NCBI GenBank assembly: GCA_963803065.1
Contig: CAWDKW010000001.1
Location: 1 to 64,000, forward strand
Direction of reading: 5' to 3'
Length of the DNA: 64,000 nucleotides
Origin: DASXMT01 sp963803065
GTDB lineage: Bacteria; Actinomycetota; Acidimicrobiia; Acidimicrobiales; RAAP-2
Both the position numbers and the translations under genes were made by a program. The notes below the pieces were generated by a model that saw nothing but the letters and a program-made list of their open reading frames with translations, did no database searches and was not told where the DNA came from. This document shows, one piece after another, positions 41,385 to 49,782 of the stretch (position 1 is its first letter; every line of letters starts with the position of its first letter).

Positions 41385-42434
41385 ATGGATCTTTCGTACA
41401 GCGACGAGACTCGGGACCTCCGGGAGAGCCTGGCCAGCTTCTTCGCCAAGGAGTCCACGCCCGAACGGGTACGGGCGGCAGAGCCCGGCGGATTCGATCC
41501 CCTGCTGTGGGCCAAGGTCGCAGCCATGGGGCTGCCCGCGATGGCCGTGGCCGAGGATCTCGGCGGCGGAGGGGCGTCCCTGCTCGACTTGGTGCACACG
41601 GCCGAGGAGTTCGGGCGGCGGATCCCGCCCGCGCCCTTGATCGAGGCGTCGGCGGCCACCAACCTGCTCGGGCGCCTGGCCCGGGCCGGGGGCACGGAGA
41701 CCGCCCGGGAGCTGCTGACCGAGGCGGTCGCCGGTGACGCACTGGTCAGCCTGGCGCTCGTGCCCCTGCGGGGCGGTGTGGCCACGCTGGCCCCGGCCGG
41801 TGCGGTGGCCGATGCGGTGGTGGCCATGGACGGGGAGGAGCTGGTGGCCTTCCGATCCGAGGTCAGTCCGCGTTCCCCCCTCCAGGTGCCGCCCAACTTG
41901 GGGACGTCCCCCCTGGCCGACCGAGGAGCCGGCGTCGATGAAGGGGTCGTCCTGGCCTCGGGACCCGGGGCCAGGGCTCTCTACGAGCTCGCCCGTCAGG
42001 AGTGGCAGGTGCTCATGGCCGGTGCCCTGGTGGGCCTGGCCCAGACCGCCCTCGAGATGGGGTCGGAGTACGTCCAGCAGCGCCGGGCCTTCGGGGTGCT
42101 GATCGCCTGGTTCCAGACGGTCCAGCACCGGCTGGCCGACGCGGCGACCGACCTCGAGGGGGCGCGCCTTTTGACCTACGAGGCGGCGTGGGCGGCCGAC
42201 CAGGGCCTGGACGATGCCCCGGCGCTGGCCACCATGGCCTTCCTCTTCGCCTCCCAGGTCGGCTTCCGGGTCGCGGCTGAGAGCCTGCACTTCCACGGGG
42301 GCTACGGGTACACCCTGGAGTACGACATCCAGCTCTACTTCCGCCGGGCCAAGGCGTGGCCCCTGGCCTACGGGGACCCGCGGGACGGGTACCAGGAAGT
42401 GGCTGCCCACCTCTTCGAGCACGGAGGGCGCTGA
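41385..42434 (+). CDS. Acyl-CoA dehydrogenase-like subunit without the catalytic Glu
   Basis: This 349-aa protein has the ACAD fold (MDLSYSDETRDLRESLASFF, QQRRAFGVLIAWFQTVQHRLAD, ESLHFHGGYGYTLEYDIQLYF). The final segment reads KAWPLAYGDPRDGYQEVAAH, where active enzymes have GGTxEIQ with the Glu base. The middle domain is also short. Such subunits pair with an active partner in alpha2beta2 ACADs of steroid and alicyclic catabolism. The partner is the next gene, one base away. Confidence 0.88.
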   Translation: MDLSYSDETRDLRESLASFFAKESTPERVRAAEPGGFDPLLWAKVAAMGLPAMAVAEDLGGGGASLLDLVHTAEEFGRRIPPAPLIEASAATNLLGRLARAGGTETARELLTEAVAGDALVSLALVPLRGGVATLAPAGAVADAVVAMDGEELVAFRSEVSPRSPLQVPPNLGTSPLADRGAGVDEGVVLASGPGARALYELARQEWQVLMAGALVGLAQTALEMGSEYVQQRRAFGVLIAWFQTVQHRLADAATDLEGARLLTYEAAWAADQGLDDAPALATMAFLFASQVGFRVAAESLHFHGGYGYTLEYDIQLYFRRAKAWPLAYGDPRDGYQEVAAHLFEHGGR

Positions 42435-42435
42435 G

Positions 42436-43611
42436 ATGGAATTCGCAACCGTCGACGACCTGGCCGAGCACCGCCAGGCCGCCCGGGACTGGGCCGCCGA
42501 GCACATCCGCCCGCACTGGGCGGCCGAGCAGTACCGGAGCGGGACCCATCACACCGCCGAGCTCCACCAGGCGCTGGCCCGTGATGGGATCCTCGCCGCC
42601 GGCTGGCCGTCCGAGTACGGGGGGAGCGACACCGACACCGGCTTTGCCCGGGCCGTCCTCGACGAGGTGACCGCCGCCGGTCTGTACGCCGACGGTTGGG
42701 CCACCACGCTCATGGTGATCCGGACTATCGACCAGGTCGGGACCGAGGAGCAGAAGCGGACCATCATCCCGGCCGCCCTCGGAGGCACGATCCTGATCGC
42801 CCTCGGCTACTCCGAGCCGGACTCGGGCTCGGACGCGGCCGCGGCCAAGACCCGTGCTGTCAGAGACGGCGAGGAATGGGTGATCAACGGGCAGAAGATG
42901 TTCACCAGTACGGCCCAGGTCTGCTCGCACGTCTTCGTCCTGGCCCGGACCAACCCCGAGGTCCCCAAGCACAAGGGCCTGACCATGTTCCTGGTGCCCA
43001 AGGATTCCCCCGGCTTCGAGCTCCAGCCGGTGTACACGCTGGGCGGCCAACGCACCAACGCCACCTTCTACTCCGACGTCCGGGTCCCCGATTCGTTGCG
43101 GATCGGTGGCGTCGACGAGGGCTGGCGGGTGATGCGGGTGGCGCTGGTCCACGAGCGGGGCGGGGGCCGCAGCTCGGCCGGACCGACCCTGGCCGAGAAG
43201 GCGGCGGCCTGGGCCATGTCGACCGAGCGGCCCGACGGGACCACCGTCTACGACGACCCGAGGAACCGGGAACGGCTCGCCCGCATCGCCGTGGACGAGG
43301 AGGTGGGGCGGCTCCTCGGCGAGCGGGTGCGCTGGATGTACACCGTCGGCGAGTTGCCCGGTGTCGAGGGCTCGATGGCCAAGCTCTTCGTCAACGAGGC
43401 GGCCCAGCGCCATTACGCCGACCTGCTCGACCTGCTCGGTCCCGAGGGGGTCCTCCAACCGGGTGCCGCCGGTGCCCCCTTGGAGGGTGACCTCGAGGCC
43501 CACTTCCGCTCGGCCGTCGTCGGGACCATCTACGGCGGGGCCAGCGAGATCCAACGGGAGATCATCGCCGAGCGACGGCTCGGGCTGCCCCGGAGCCGGC
43601 CCGCGGGCTGA
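42436..43611 (+). CDS. Acyl-CoA dehydrogenase, probable active subunit of a heteromer
   Basis: This 391-aa enzyme has LGYSEPDSGSDAAAAKTRAV (FAD/substrate loop), INGQKMFTSTAQVCSHVF, LVPKDSPGFELQPVYTLGGQ and the C-terminal IYGGASEIQREIIAERRLGLPR with the Glu. It starts one base after the stop of the Glu-lacking paralog, a layout seen for the FadE heterotetramers that act on steroid side chains and rings. This supports CoA-bound cyclic or branched intermediates. Confidence 0.9.
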   Translation: MEFATVDDLAEHRQAARDWAAEHIRPHWAAEQYRSGTHHTAELHQALARDGILAAGWPSEYGGSDTDTGFARAVLDEVTAAGLYADGWATTLMVIRTIDQVGTEEQKRTIIPAALGGTILIALGYSEPDSGSDAAAAKTRAVRDGEEWVINGQKMFTSTAQVCSHVFVLARTNPEVPKHKGLTMFLVPKDSPGFELQPVYTLGGQRTNATFYSDVRVPDSLRIGGVDEGWRVMRVALVHERGGGRSSAGPTLAEKAAAWAMSTERPDGTTVYDDPRNRERLARIAVDEEVGRLLGERVRWMYTVGELPGVEGSMAKLFVNEAAQRHYADLLDLLGPEGVLQPGAAGAPLEGDLEAHFRSAVVGTIYGGASEIQREIIAERRLGLPRSRPAG

Positions 43612-43671
43612 TTTGATCGGCCGGTCCGGGAGCCGAGCTCCCCGAACGCGGTGACTCGCCCGAGGCTCGGA

Positions 43672-44541
43672 TCAGGTCGGGCCGATCACCTCCTCGCCGT
43701 AGCGCTTCAATGACGGACCGAGATCCCCGCCGAACATGGCGGCGGGGATGAGCACCCGGCTCGCCCCGAGCGCCTGGAGGGCCTGTACGTCGGCCGTGGC
43801 CTCCCCGCCGGTCGTGGCATAACTGTCCATGGTCAGCTCGATCGTCGAGGGGTCGCGCCCAGCTTCTTCGGCGCTCCGCCGCACGACATCCACCAGGCGG
43901 GGCACCTCGGCCCGATCGACGCCGAAGGGGAAGTACCCGTCGCCGATCCGGCCGGCCCGCCGAGCGGCAGCCTCGCTGTGGCCGCCGATGTGCACGGGAA
44001 TGGTCCCGCCCGGGGGCTGTGGTCGCAGGTAGCAGTCGCGAAACCTCGTCGTGGTGCCCTCGAAGCTGGCCCGCTCCTGTCTCCACAATGCACGCATGGC
44101 CGCGATCGCCTCGTCGGTTCGCTTCCCACGCCCGTCGAAGGGGACGCCCAGGGCCTCGAACTCCTCGTGCAACCAGCCGACCCCGGCCCCGAGGATCATC
44201 CGCCCGCCCGAGAGGGAACCGAGTGTGGCCAGCTCGTTGGCCAAGATGACCGGATTGCGCTGGGGCACGATGAGGACGCCGGTTCCCAGCCGGAGGGTCG
44301 TGGTGGCGTGGGCCACGTAGGCCAGCCAGATGAGCGGGTCGGGAAAGGCCTTGTCCTCCCGGGACGCAAAACGCCCCGACGGGTCGTAGGGGTACCGGGA
44401 GCGGTAGCCGGCCGGGACCACCACGTGGTCGACCGTCCAGATCGACTCGAAGCCGGCAGCTTCGGCTGCGGTGGCGAGGAGCACACCCTCTCTGGGCCCC
44501 TCGAAGGGCTCGATGTTGGCGAAGGCGATCCCGAACTTCAT
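43672..44541 (-). CDS. LLM-class (probably F420-dependent) oxidoreductase
   Basis: This 289-aa luciferase-like TIM barrel has MKFGIAFANIEPFEGP, AAEAAGFESIWTVDHVV, RLGTGVLIVPQRNPVILANELA, GGRMILGAGVGWLHEEF and HIGGHSEAAARRAGRIGDGYFPF. The DHV and GxGW pattern is typical of F420-dependent members. I start at ATG 44541 with AGGGGGAG upstream. It follows the epoxide hydrolase gene on the minus strand with a family B repeat in the 43-bp gap. Confidence 0.88.
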   Translation of the reverse strand: MKFGIAFANIEPFEGPREGVLLATAAEAAGFESIWTVDHVVVPAGYRSRYPYDPSGRFASREDKAFPDPLIWLAYVAHATTTLRLGTGVLIVPQRNPVILANELATLGSLSGGRMILGAGVGWLHEEFEALGVPFDGRGKRTDEAIAAMRALWRQERASFEGTTTRFRDCYLRPQPPGGTIPVHIGGHSEAAARRAGRIGDGYFPFGVDRAEVPRLVDVVRRSAEEAGRDPSTIELTMDSYATTGGEATADVQALQALGASRVLIPAAMFGGDLGPSLKRYGEEVIGPT

Positions 44542-44554
44542 CTGCTCCCCCTCA

Positions 44555-44571
44555 TTCGACGTCGAAATCAA
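44555..44571. promoter_or_regulatory. Family B repeat between epoxide hydrolase and LLM genes
   Basis: TTCGACGTCGAA (44555-44566) is a perfect 12-bp palindrome. Read on the minus strand, the wider site is TTGAT-TTCGAC-GTCGAA, a one-mismatch match to the TTSGAC-N6-GTCRAA pattern. It lies 14 bp before the LLM start. Confidence 0.4.
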
Positions 44572-44584
44572 CAGCCGGAGGGTA

Positions 44585-45748
44585 CTACCGGCACGAACGG
44601 AAGAACGTGCGAAGGTCGTCGACGAACAGCTCCGGCTGCTCCATGGCCGCGAAGTGCCCGCCGCGGGGCATGGCCGTCCAATGGGTGACGTTGTACTGGC
44701 GCTCGATCCACGAGCGCGGCCAGCGCAGGGGCTCTTTGGGGTAGCGGGCGACGCCGGTCGGCTGCTCGATGAACGGCAAGGGCGTGGCCCGGGTGAGACT
44801 ACGGCGGGTCTCCCAGTAGAGCCGGGCCGACGAGGCGCTCGTCTGGGTCGCCCAGTAGAGCATCACGTTGGTGATCAGCTGGTCTTTGCTGTAACTGTTC
44901 TCCGGGTGGCCGTCACAGTCGCTCCAGGCGCGGAACTTCTCCACGATCCAGGCCAGGAGTCCGGCGGGCGAGTCGTTGAGGGCAGCGCCGATGGTCTGGG
45001 GCTTGGTGCCCTGCTCGTTGGCATACCCTGCCTCCTCACGCTGGAAGCGCTCCATGGCGGCCAGGTCGGCCTGTTCCTCGGCGGTGAGGGGTGCGCCGTC
45101 GTCGGAAGGGGAACCGATGGGCATGTTGAGGTGGATGGCGGCGCAGTGCCCGGGGTCGAGCGCGGCGATCCGCGTCGAGACCTGAGCGCCCCAATCCCCT
45201 CCCTGGGCGCCGTAACGGGTGTAGCCCAGGCGCCCCATCAGGACGGCAAAGGCGGCCGCCGTGCGCTGGACGTCCCAGCCCCCAGTGCGTGGAGGCTCGG
45301 AAAAGCCGTAGCCGGGGAGCGAGGGCGCGACGACATGGAATGCGTCGGCGGGCCGGCCGCCGTATGCCTCGGGGTTCGTGAGCCGCGGAATAGCATCGAG
45401 GAACTCGACGACCGATCCGGGCCAGCCGTGGGTGATGAGGAGGGGCATGGCGCCGGCATGAGGAGATGGCGCCTGGATGAAGTGGATCGACTGCCCGTCG
45501 ATCGAGGAGCGGAAGTGGGCCAACTCGTTCAATCGCGCTTCGTGCGCTCGCCAGTCGTAGGGACCGGACCAGTACTCGACCAACTCCCGCAGGTAGTCGA
45601 CCGGGATCCCGTACTCCCAGCCCGTGTTCTCGATCTGGTCGGGGAAGCGGGTCCTGACCAGTCTCTCGTGCAGATCGGCGAGGACCGAATCGTCGACCCG
45701 AACCTGGAATGCCTCGATCGCGCTGCTCATCGCTCGTTTGGATGGCAT
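44585..45748 (-). CDS. Epoxide hydrolase (alpha/beta hydrolase with EHN domain)
   Basis: This 387-aa enzyme converts an epoxide to a diol. The N-terminal EHN region shows LHERLVRTRFPDQIENTGWE. The oxyanion motif HGWPGSVVEFLD, the nucleophile Asp in GAQGGDWGAQVS and the catalytic His in MPRGGHFAAMEQPE are present. Either ATG 45748 or ATG 45730 could start it; neither has a good ribosome site. Epoxides could come from the P450s. It is co-directional with the LLM gene. Confidence 0.88.
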   Translation of the reverse strand: MPSKRAMSSAIEAFQVRVDDSVLADLHERLVRTRFPDQIENTGWEYGIPVDYLRELVEYWSGPYDWRAHEARLNELAHFRSSIDGQSIHFIQAPSPHAGAMPLLITHGWPGSVVEFLDAIPRLTNPEAYGGRPADAFHVVAPSLPGYGFSEPPRTGGWDVQRTAAAFAVLMGRLGYTRYGAQGGDWGAQVSTRIAALDPGHCAAIHLNMPIGSPSDDGAPLTAEEQADLAAMERFQREEAGYANEQGTKPQTIGAALNDSPAGLLAWIVEKFRAWSDCDGHPENSYSKDQLITNVMLYWATQTSASSARLYWETRRSLTRATPLPFIEQPTGVARYPKEPLRWPRSWIERQYNVTHWTAMPRGGHFAAMEQPELFVDDLRTFFRSCR

Positions 45749-45892
45749 CCGCTGCCGTCGCTCAAAGGGGCTCCCAAACGTCGTGACGGGCCGTCTTCCC
45801 GCCTGCAGTGTAGGAACGTACCCTTCCAGGTGCAATGGTGTACGGGGGCAGCGGTGCGTGGCACCGGCCCGGGTCGAGTGGAGGAGCTGGAC

Positions 45893-46687
45893 ATGGCCGA
45901 GGAGCTCTCGGGGAAGGTTGCGATCGTGACTGGGGGGGCCAGCGGGATCGGCCGGGCCACCGCCGAGCTGTTCGTCGAGCAGGGCGCACAGGTGGTCGTC
46001 GCCGACGTGGACGTCGAGCGGGGTGAAGGCGTCGTCGATGCCATCGGTGACGCGGTCGCGTTCAAGCGGACCGATGTGGCCGATGCCGGCGACGTCCAGG
46101 CCCTGGTGGACTTCGCCGTCGGCACGTTCGGTGGCCTCGATGTCATGTTCAACAACGCCGGCATCCCGAGCTCGTTCCGGCGCTTCTTGAAGAACGACCT
46201 CTCGGATTTCGAGCGGGTGATGGCGGTGAACGTCTTCGGTGTGATGCTTGGCAGCCAGCGCGCCGCTCGGCACATGGCCGAGCACGGCGGCGGTTCGATC
46301 ATCAACACCACGTCGATCGGCGGGCTCACCGGGGGCGCGTCACCGGTCGCCTATCGCATCTCGAAGGCGGCGGTCGTCCAGCTCAGCCGGTCGATTGCCA
46401 TCGACCTGGCCGAGTACGGCATCCGGGTGAACTGCATAGCGCCGGGCCACATCCCAACGGGGATCACCGACTACGACCTCGGCCCGGTCATCGAGCTCAC
46501 CCAGCCGCTGCAGCGCCAGGGCAGCCCGCGCGACGTCGCCGAGGCTGTCCTGTTCCTGGCCGGTGATCGCTCGGCCCAGATCACCGGGATCGTCGTGCCC
46601 GTGGACGGAGGGACGGTGGCCGGCCCTCCGGTGAACCAGCTCCGGGCCCTCGTGGCCGGGCGCGATCCCAGCGGGGATGCCGGCTGA
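45893..46687 (+). CDS. Short-chain dehydrogenase/reductase (SDR)
   Basis: This 264-aa classical SDR has KVAIVTGGASGIGRATAELF, VVADVDVERGEG (an Asp suggesting NAD), FNNAGIPSSF, NTTSIGGLTGG and the catalytic YRISKAAVVQLSRS, ending TGIVVPVDGGTVAGPP. GGAGG (45880-45884) precedes ATG 45893. It is divergent from the epoxide hydrolase, and upstream of the P450 with a 260-bp gap that contains a family B repeat. Confidence 0.92.
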   Translation: MAEELSGKVAIVTGGASGIGRATAELFVEQGAQVVVADVDVERGEGVVDAIGDAVAFKRTDVADAGDVQALVDFAVGTFGGLDVMFNNAGIPSSFRRFLKNDLSDFERVMAVNVFGVMLGSQRAARHMAEHGGGSIINTTSIGGLTGGASPVAYRISKAAVVQLSRSIAIDLAEYGIRVNCIAPGHIPTGITDYDLGPVIELTQPLQRQGSPRDVAEAVLFLAGDRSAQITGIVVPVDGGTVAGPPVNQLRALVAGRDPSGDAG

Positions 46688-46744
46688 TCGCCACCCCCGG
46701 CCTCGAACGACGGGGCTCGCCTGCACCGGCCCGGGAAAGGCCAC

Positions 46745-46767
46745 TAGTATTGACGCCGACGTCGATT
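46745..46767. promoter_or_regulatory. Family B repeat upstream of P450 at 46948
   Basis: TAGTATTGACGCCGACGTCG reads as TTGAC (46750-46754), six bases, then GTCGAT (46761-46766). It closely matches the site at 53164-53186 (CTASTATTGACG in both). The TTGAC may double as a -35 box. Confidence 0.5.
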
Positions 46768-46947
46768 TCTATGTAGGGGTGGAGTCGCGGGCACGGTGTT
46801 GGACATCCACGAGCGGCGGCGGGCTCCGACCGGCCCTGGCAAGGACCGTGTGGGGGTGCTCCGGCACCTCCGCCATGATCCGGTAATGACCGAGAGGACG
46901 AGCTGAGGAGGCCGGGAGGTGTTCGTCAGCCTGTGAAGGAGCCAAGC

Positions 46948-48192
46948 ATGTCCATGACCATCGACATCGATCCGCTCGACCTGGTCGACCCGGGGCGCTA
47001 CCAGCGCGAGGGCTATCCCCACCAGCTCTGGGCCCGGCTGCGGGCCGAGGCGCCGGTGGCGTACTTCGAGCCGCCGGGGTTCCCACCCTTCTGGGCGATC
47101 ACCAAGCACGCCGACCTGGTCCAGGTAGCGTCCCAGCCGCTCATCTTCTCGAGCGCCAAGGGGATCACGCTCGACCGCAATGCCGAGGCGGTGTCCGAGG
47201 CGATGGCCGGGCTGGAGATGATCGTCTTCCTCGATCCCCCGAAGCACGGGCCCATGCGCCAGGCCGCCAACCGGGAGTTCACAAAGAAGGCGGTACGGGC
47301 CCGGTTCGATGACATCGGGCGCATCGCCGCCGGGGTCGTCGACGAGGCCACCACCGGGGGCGAGTTGGCGGAGTGCGACTTCGTGACCACCTTTGCCGCC
47401 CGGCTCCCCCTCGGGGTGATGGCCTGGGTCCTCGGTGTGCCTCCGCCGGAGTGGCAGCGGCTGCTACATGCCACCGAGACCATCATCGGCAAGGAGGACC
47501 CGGAGTTCCGGTTGGCCGGAGAGACGCCCGACCAGGCCCGGAGGCGGGCCCAGGTCGAGGTCCACCGGTACTTCGAGGGCCTGGTCGAGGAGCGCCGCCG
47601 TGAGCCCCGACCCGACCTGGTCAGCCTGCTGGTCCAGAGCTCCATCGACGGCGTGCCCTTGCGGCAGGACCAGCTCATCGGCTACTGCGAGCTGCTGGTC
47701 GAGGCGGGCAACGAGACGACTCGGGATGCGATCAGCGGCGGCATGCACGCCTTCTGCCAGCACCCCGACCAGTGGGAGAAGCTGCGGGACCGTCCCGAGC
47801 TGCTTCCCCACGCCGTGGAGGAGATCCTTCGATGGGTCACTCCGATCAGCTACTTCGTGCGCACGGCGACCGAGGACTACGAGCTGCGCGGCCAGAAGAT
47901 CCGGGCCGGCGACAAGGTGGTCCTCTTTTGGGGTTCGGGGAACCGCGACGAGGAGGTGTTCGAGGGCCCCTTCGAATTCCGAATCGACCGGCAACCGAAC
48001 CAGCACCTCGTCTTCGGCTTCGGACCGCACTTCTGCATGGGGGCGCACCTGGCCCGGGCCGAGCTCGAGCACATCTTCGGCCTCCTGCCCCGCCGCATGG
48101 CATGGTTCGAGCAGTCGGGTCGGGTCGAGCGGCTGTACTCGTCGATCAACGGCGCCATCAAGCACCTGCCGATCCGCTACCGCCTGGTGTAG
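46948..48192 (+). CDS. Cytochrome P450 (fourth)
   Basis: This 414-aa class I P450 comes from a different subfamily than paralogs 1-3. It has YPHQLWARLRAEAPVAYFEP, FLDPPKHGPMRQAANREFTK, the I-helix VEAGNETTRDA, ExxR in EEILRWVTP and the heme loop FGFGPHFCMGAHLARAEL. ATG 46948 has AAGGAG at 46936-46941; an in-frame GTG lies at 46933. It leads an operon-like run with an amidohydrolase, a VOC protein and a D-aminoacylase-like enzyme, overlapping or closely spaced. The pattern resembles steroid/alkyl CYP125-type enzymes only loosely. Confidence 0.93.
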   Translation: MSMTIDIDPLDLVDPGRYQREGYPHQLWARLRAEAPVAYFEPPGFPPFWAITKHADLVQVASQPLIFSSAKGITLDRNAEAVSEAMAGLEMIVFLDPPKHGPMRQAANREFTKKAVRARFDDIGRIAAGVVDEATTGGELAECDFVTTFAARLPLGVMAWVLGVPPPEWQRLLHATETIIGKEDPEFRLAGETPDQARRRAQVEVHRYFEGLVEERRREPRPDLVSLLVQSSIDGVPLRQDQLIGYCELLVEAGNETTRDAISGGMHAFCQHPDQWEKLRDRPELLPHAVEEILRWVTPISYFVRTATEDYELRGQKIRAGDKVVLFWGSGNRDEEVFEGPFEFRIDRQPNQHLVFGFGPHFCMGAHLARAELEHIFGLLPRRMAWFEQSGRVERLYSSINGAIKHLPIRYRLV

Positions 48193-48242
48193 CTCCCCGT
48201 GCGGATCGTCAACTGAAGCGCGAACGAGAGAGGGGCGACAAG

Positions 48243-49352
48243 ATGGACGCATCCAGCATCTATTCCTGTGACGATCACCTGGATCTGAACGCGGTGCCGC
48301 CGGAGTTGTGGCGGTCGCGGCTGTCGTCGGCCGAGGCCGAACGGGCGCCGCTGGTGGTGGCCCGGGACGGCGTGCCGACCTGGGTCTGCAACGACCGCGT
48401 GCTCGGCCGGAGCGGACGCCCCCCGGGGTCCGATGACCTGAAGAAGCTGAGTGCGATCGGACGTGCCGGCATCGAGGACGACGGCTTTCGCTCCAGCAAC
48501 CCGAAGCTGCGGTTGGAGGACATGGACCGCGATGGGATCTGGGCCTCCGTCATCTACGGACCGGTCCCGTTGACCCTGTCCATCCCCGAACCGGACCTCC
48601 AGAGCGCGTGCTACGCGGCCTGGAACGACTGGGCCGTCGAGGAGTTCAATGCCACCGCCCCCGACCGGCTGTGCGTCCTCGCCTTCCTGCCCAGCCATTC
48701 CCCTGAGGCCGCCGTGGCCGAGCTGGAGCGCTGTGCCGAGCGCGGTCACCGGGGCGCCCTCATCGACGTCTTTGATTTCGACGCCGGAGACCCGGCCTGG
48801 GACCGCCTCTGGGCCGCGGCCGAGCGCACCGGCCTGCCGCTCAGCTTCCACATCAAAGGGGGTGCCTCCCCGAGGCTCAGCTACCAGGTCGGCAAGTGGC
48901 AGTCGGTCGCCTTCGCCACGCTGTTGCCGCTCCAGCTCGACGAGGCGCTGGCCATCATGGTCTTCTCCGGTGCGCTCGAGCGGCATCCGGGCCTCAAGCT
49001 CGTGCTGGCCGAGTCGGGCGTCGGCTGGCTCCCGTACTACCTGACCCGGATGGACCTCGAGTGGCGCAACCTCAGGGACAAGGTCGACTATGCACCTGCC
49101 CTCCGACCCAGTGAGCTGTTCGAGCGGCAGGTCATTGCCACCTTCGAAGAGGAGGAGCTCGCCCCCCGGTTCATCCCCCTGGTCGGGGCCGACTCGTGCA
49201 TGTGGGCCTCGGACTACCCGCACACCGACAGCACCTTCCCGGAGTCGCAACGGGCCATCGCCGAGACGTTGGGGACGCTTGCCGCCGAGGATCGCCGCAA
49301 GATCACGGCACTCAATTGCGCCAAGCTGTACGGCTTCGACCATGTCGCCTGA
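48243..49352 (+). CDS. PF04909 amidohydrolase
   Basis: This 369-aa TIM-barrel metal hydrolase begins SIYSCDDHLDLNAVP (DxH metal site) and has LEDMDRDGIWASVIYGP, LSFHIKGGASPR, LVLAESGVGWLPYYLTRMDLEW and CMWASDYPHTDSTFPES (metal Asp). It is related to the amidohydrolases at 20651 and 63111. It may act as a decarboxylase or C-C hydrolase. It is co-transcribed with the P450 upstream, and the next gene overlaps its end by 11 bp. Confidence 0.88.
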   Translation: MDASSIYSCDDHLDLNAVPPELWRSRLSSAEAERAPLVVARDGVPTWVCNDRVLGRSGRPPGSDDLKKLSAIGRAGIEDDGFRSSNPKLRLEDMDRDGIWASVIYGPVPLTLSIPEPDLQSACYAAWNDWAVEEFNATAPDRLCVLAFLPSHSPEAAVAELERCAERGHRGALIDVFDFDAGDPAWDRLWAAAERTGLPLSFHIKGGASPRLSYQVGKWQSVAFATLLPLQLDEALAIMVFSGALERHPGLKLVLAESGVGWLPYYLTRMDLEWRNLRDKVDYAPALRPSELFERQVIATFEEEELAPRFIPLVGADSCMWASDYPHTDSTFPESQRAIAETLGTLAAEDRRKITALNCAKLYGFDHVA

Positions 49353-49782
49353 CCGGGCCGGCCCCACCCGGGCCGGGACCGTTCTCGGCTTCGACCATGT
49401 CGCACTGCCCATGGAGAACACCGAAGCGATGATCGCCTTCTATCGGTCGCTCGGGCTCGAGGTCGGCGAGACGCCCCACCTGGTCCAGGTCCATCTGGGC
49501 GACCAGATGATCAACTTCCACCGACCGGAGCTGTGGCGGCGGGGCTTCTCCCTGCGGGCGCCGGCAGCCGCGCCACCGTGCGGCGATCTCTGCCTTGTCT
49601 GGCAGGGGTCGGAGGCGTCACTTCAGATGCTGCTCGACCATGTGGGGGCCGAGGTCATCGAGGGTCCCGTCGAGCGGGACGGCGGCCGGCGGGAGAGCGC
49701 AACCAGCGTCTACGTACGGGACCCGGATGGGAACCTTCTCGAATTCATGAGCTACCGGGAGGAGCGCGCACATGTCGGCTGA
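49342..49782 (+). CDS. VOC-superfamily protein
   Basis: This 146-aa protein has VLGFDHVALPMENTEAMIAF, YRSLGLEVGE, LVQVHLGDQMINFHRP and the ending SVYVRDPDGNLLEFMSYREE, which is the standard VOC module with the His/Glu metal pattern. It overlaps both the amidohydrolase upstream and the D-aminoacylase-like gene downstream by 11 bp each, so translation is coupled. Dioxygenase or lyase function is possible. Confidence 0.85.
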   Translation: MSPDRAGPTRAGTVLGFDHVALPMENTEAMIAFYRSLGLEVGETPHLVQVHLGDQMINFHRPELWRRGFSLRAPAAAPPCGDLCLVWQGSEASLQMLLDHVGAEVIEGPVERDGGRRESATSVYVRDPDGNLLEFMSYREERAHVG

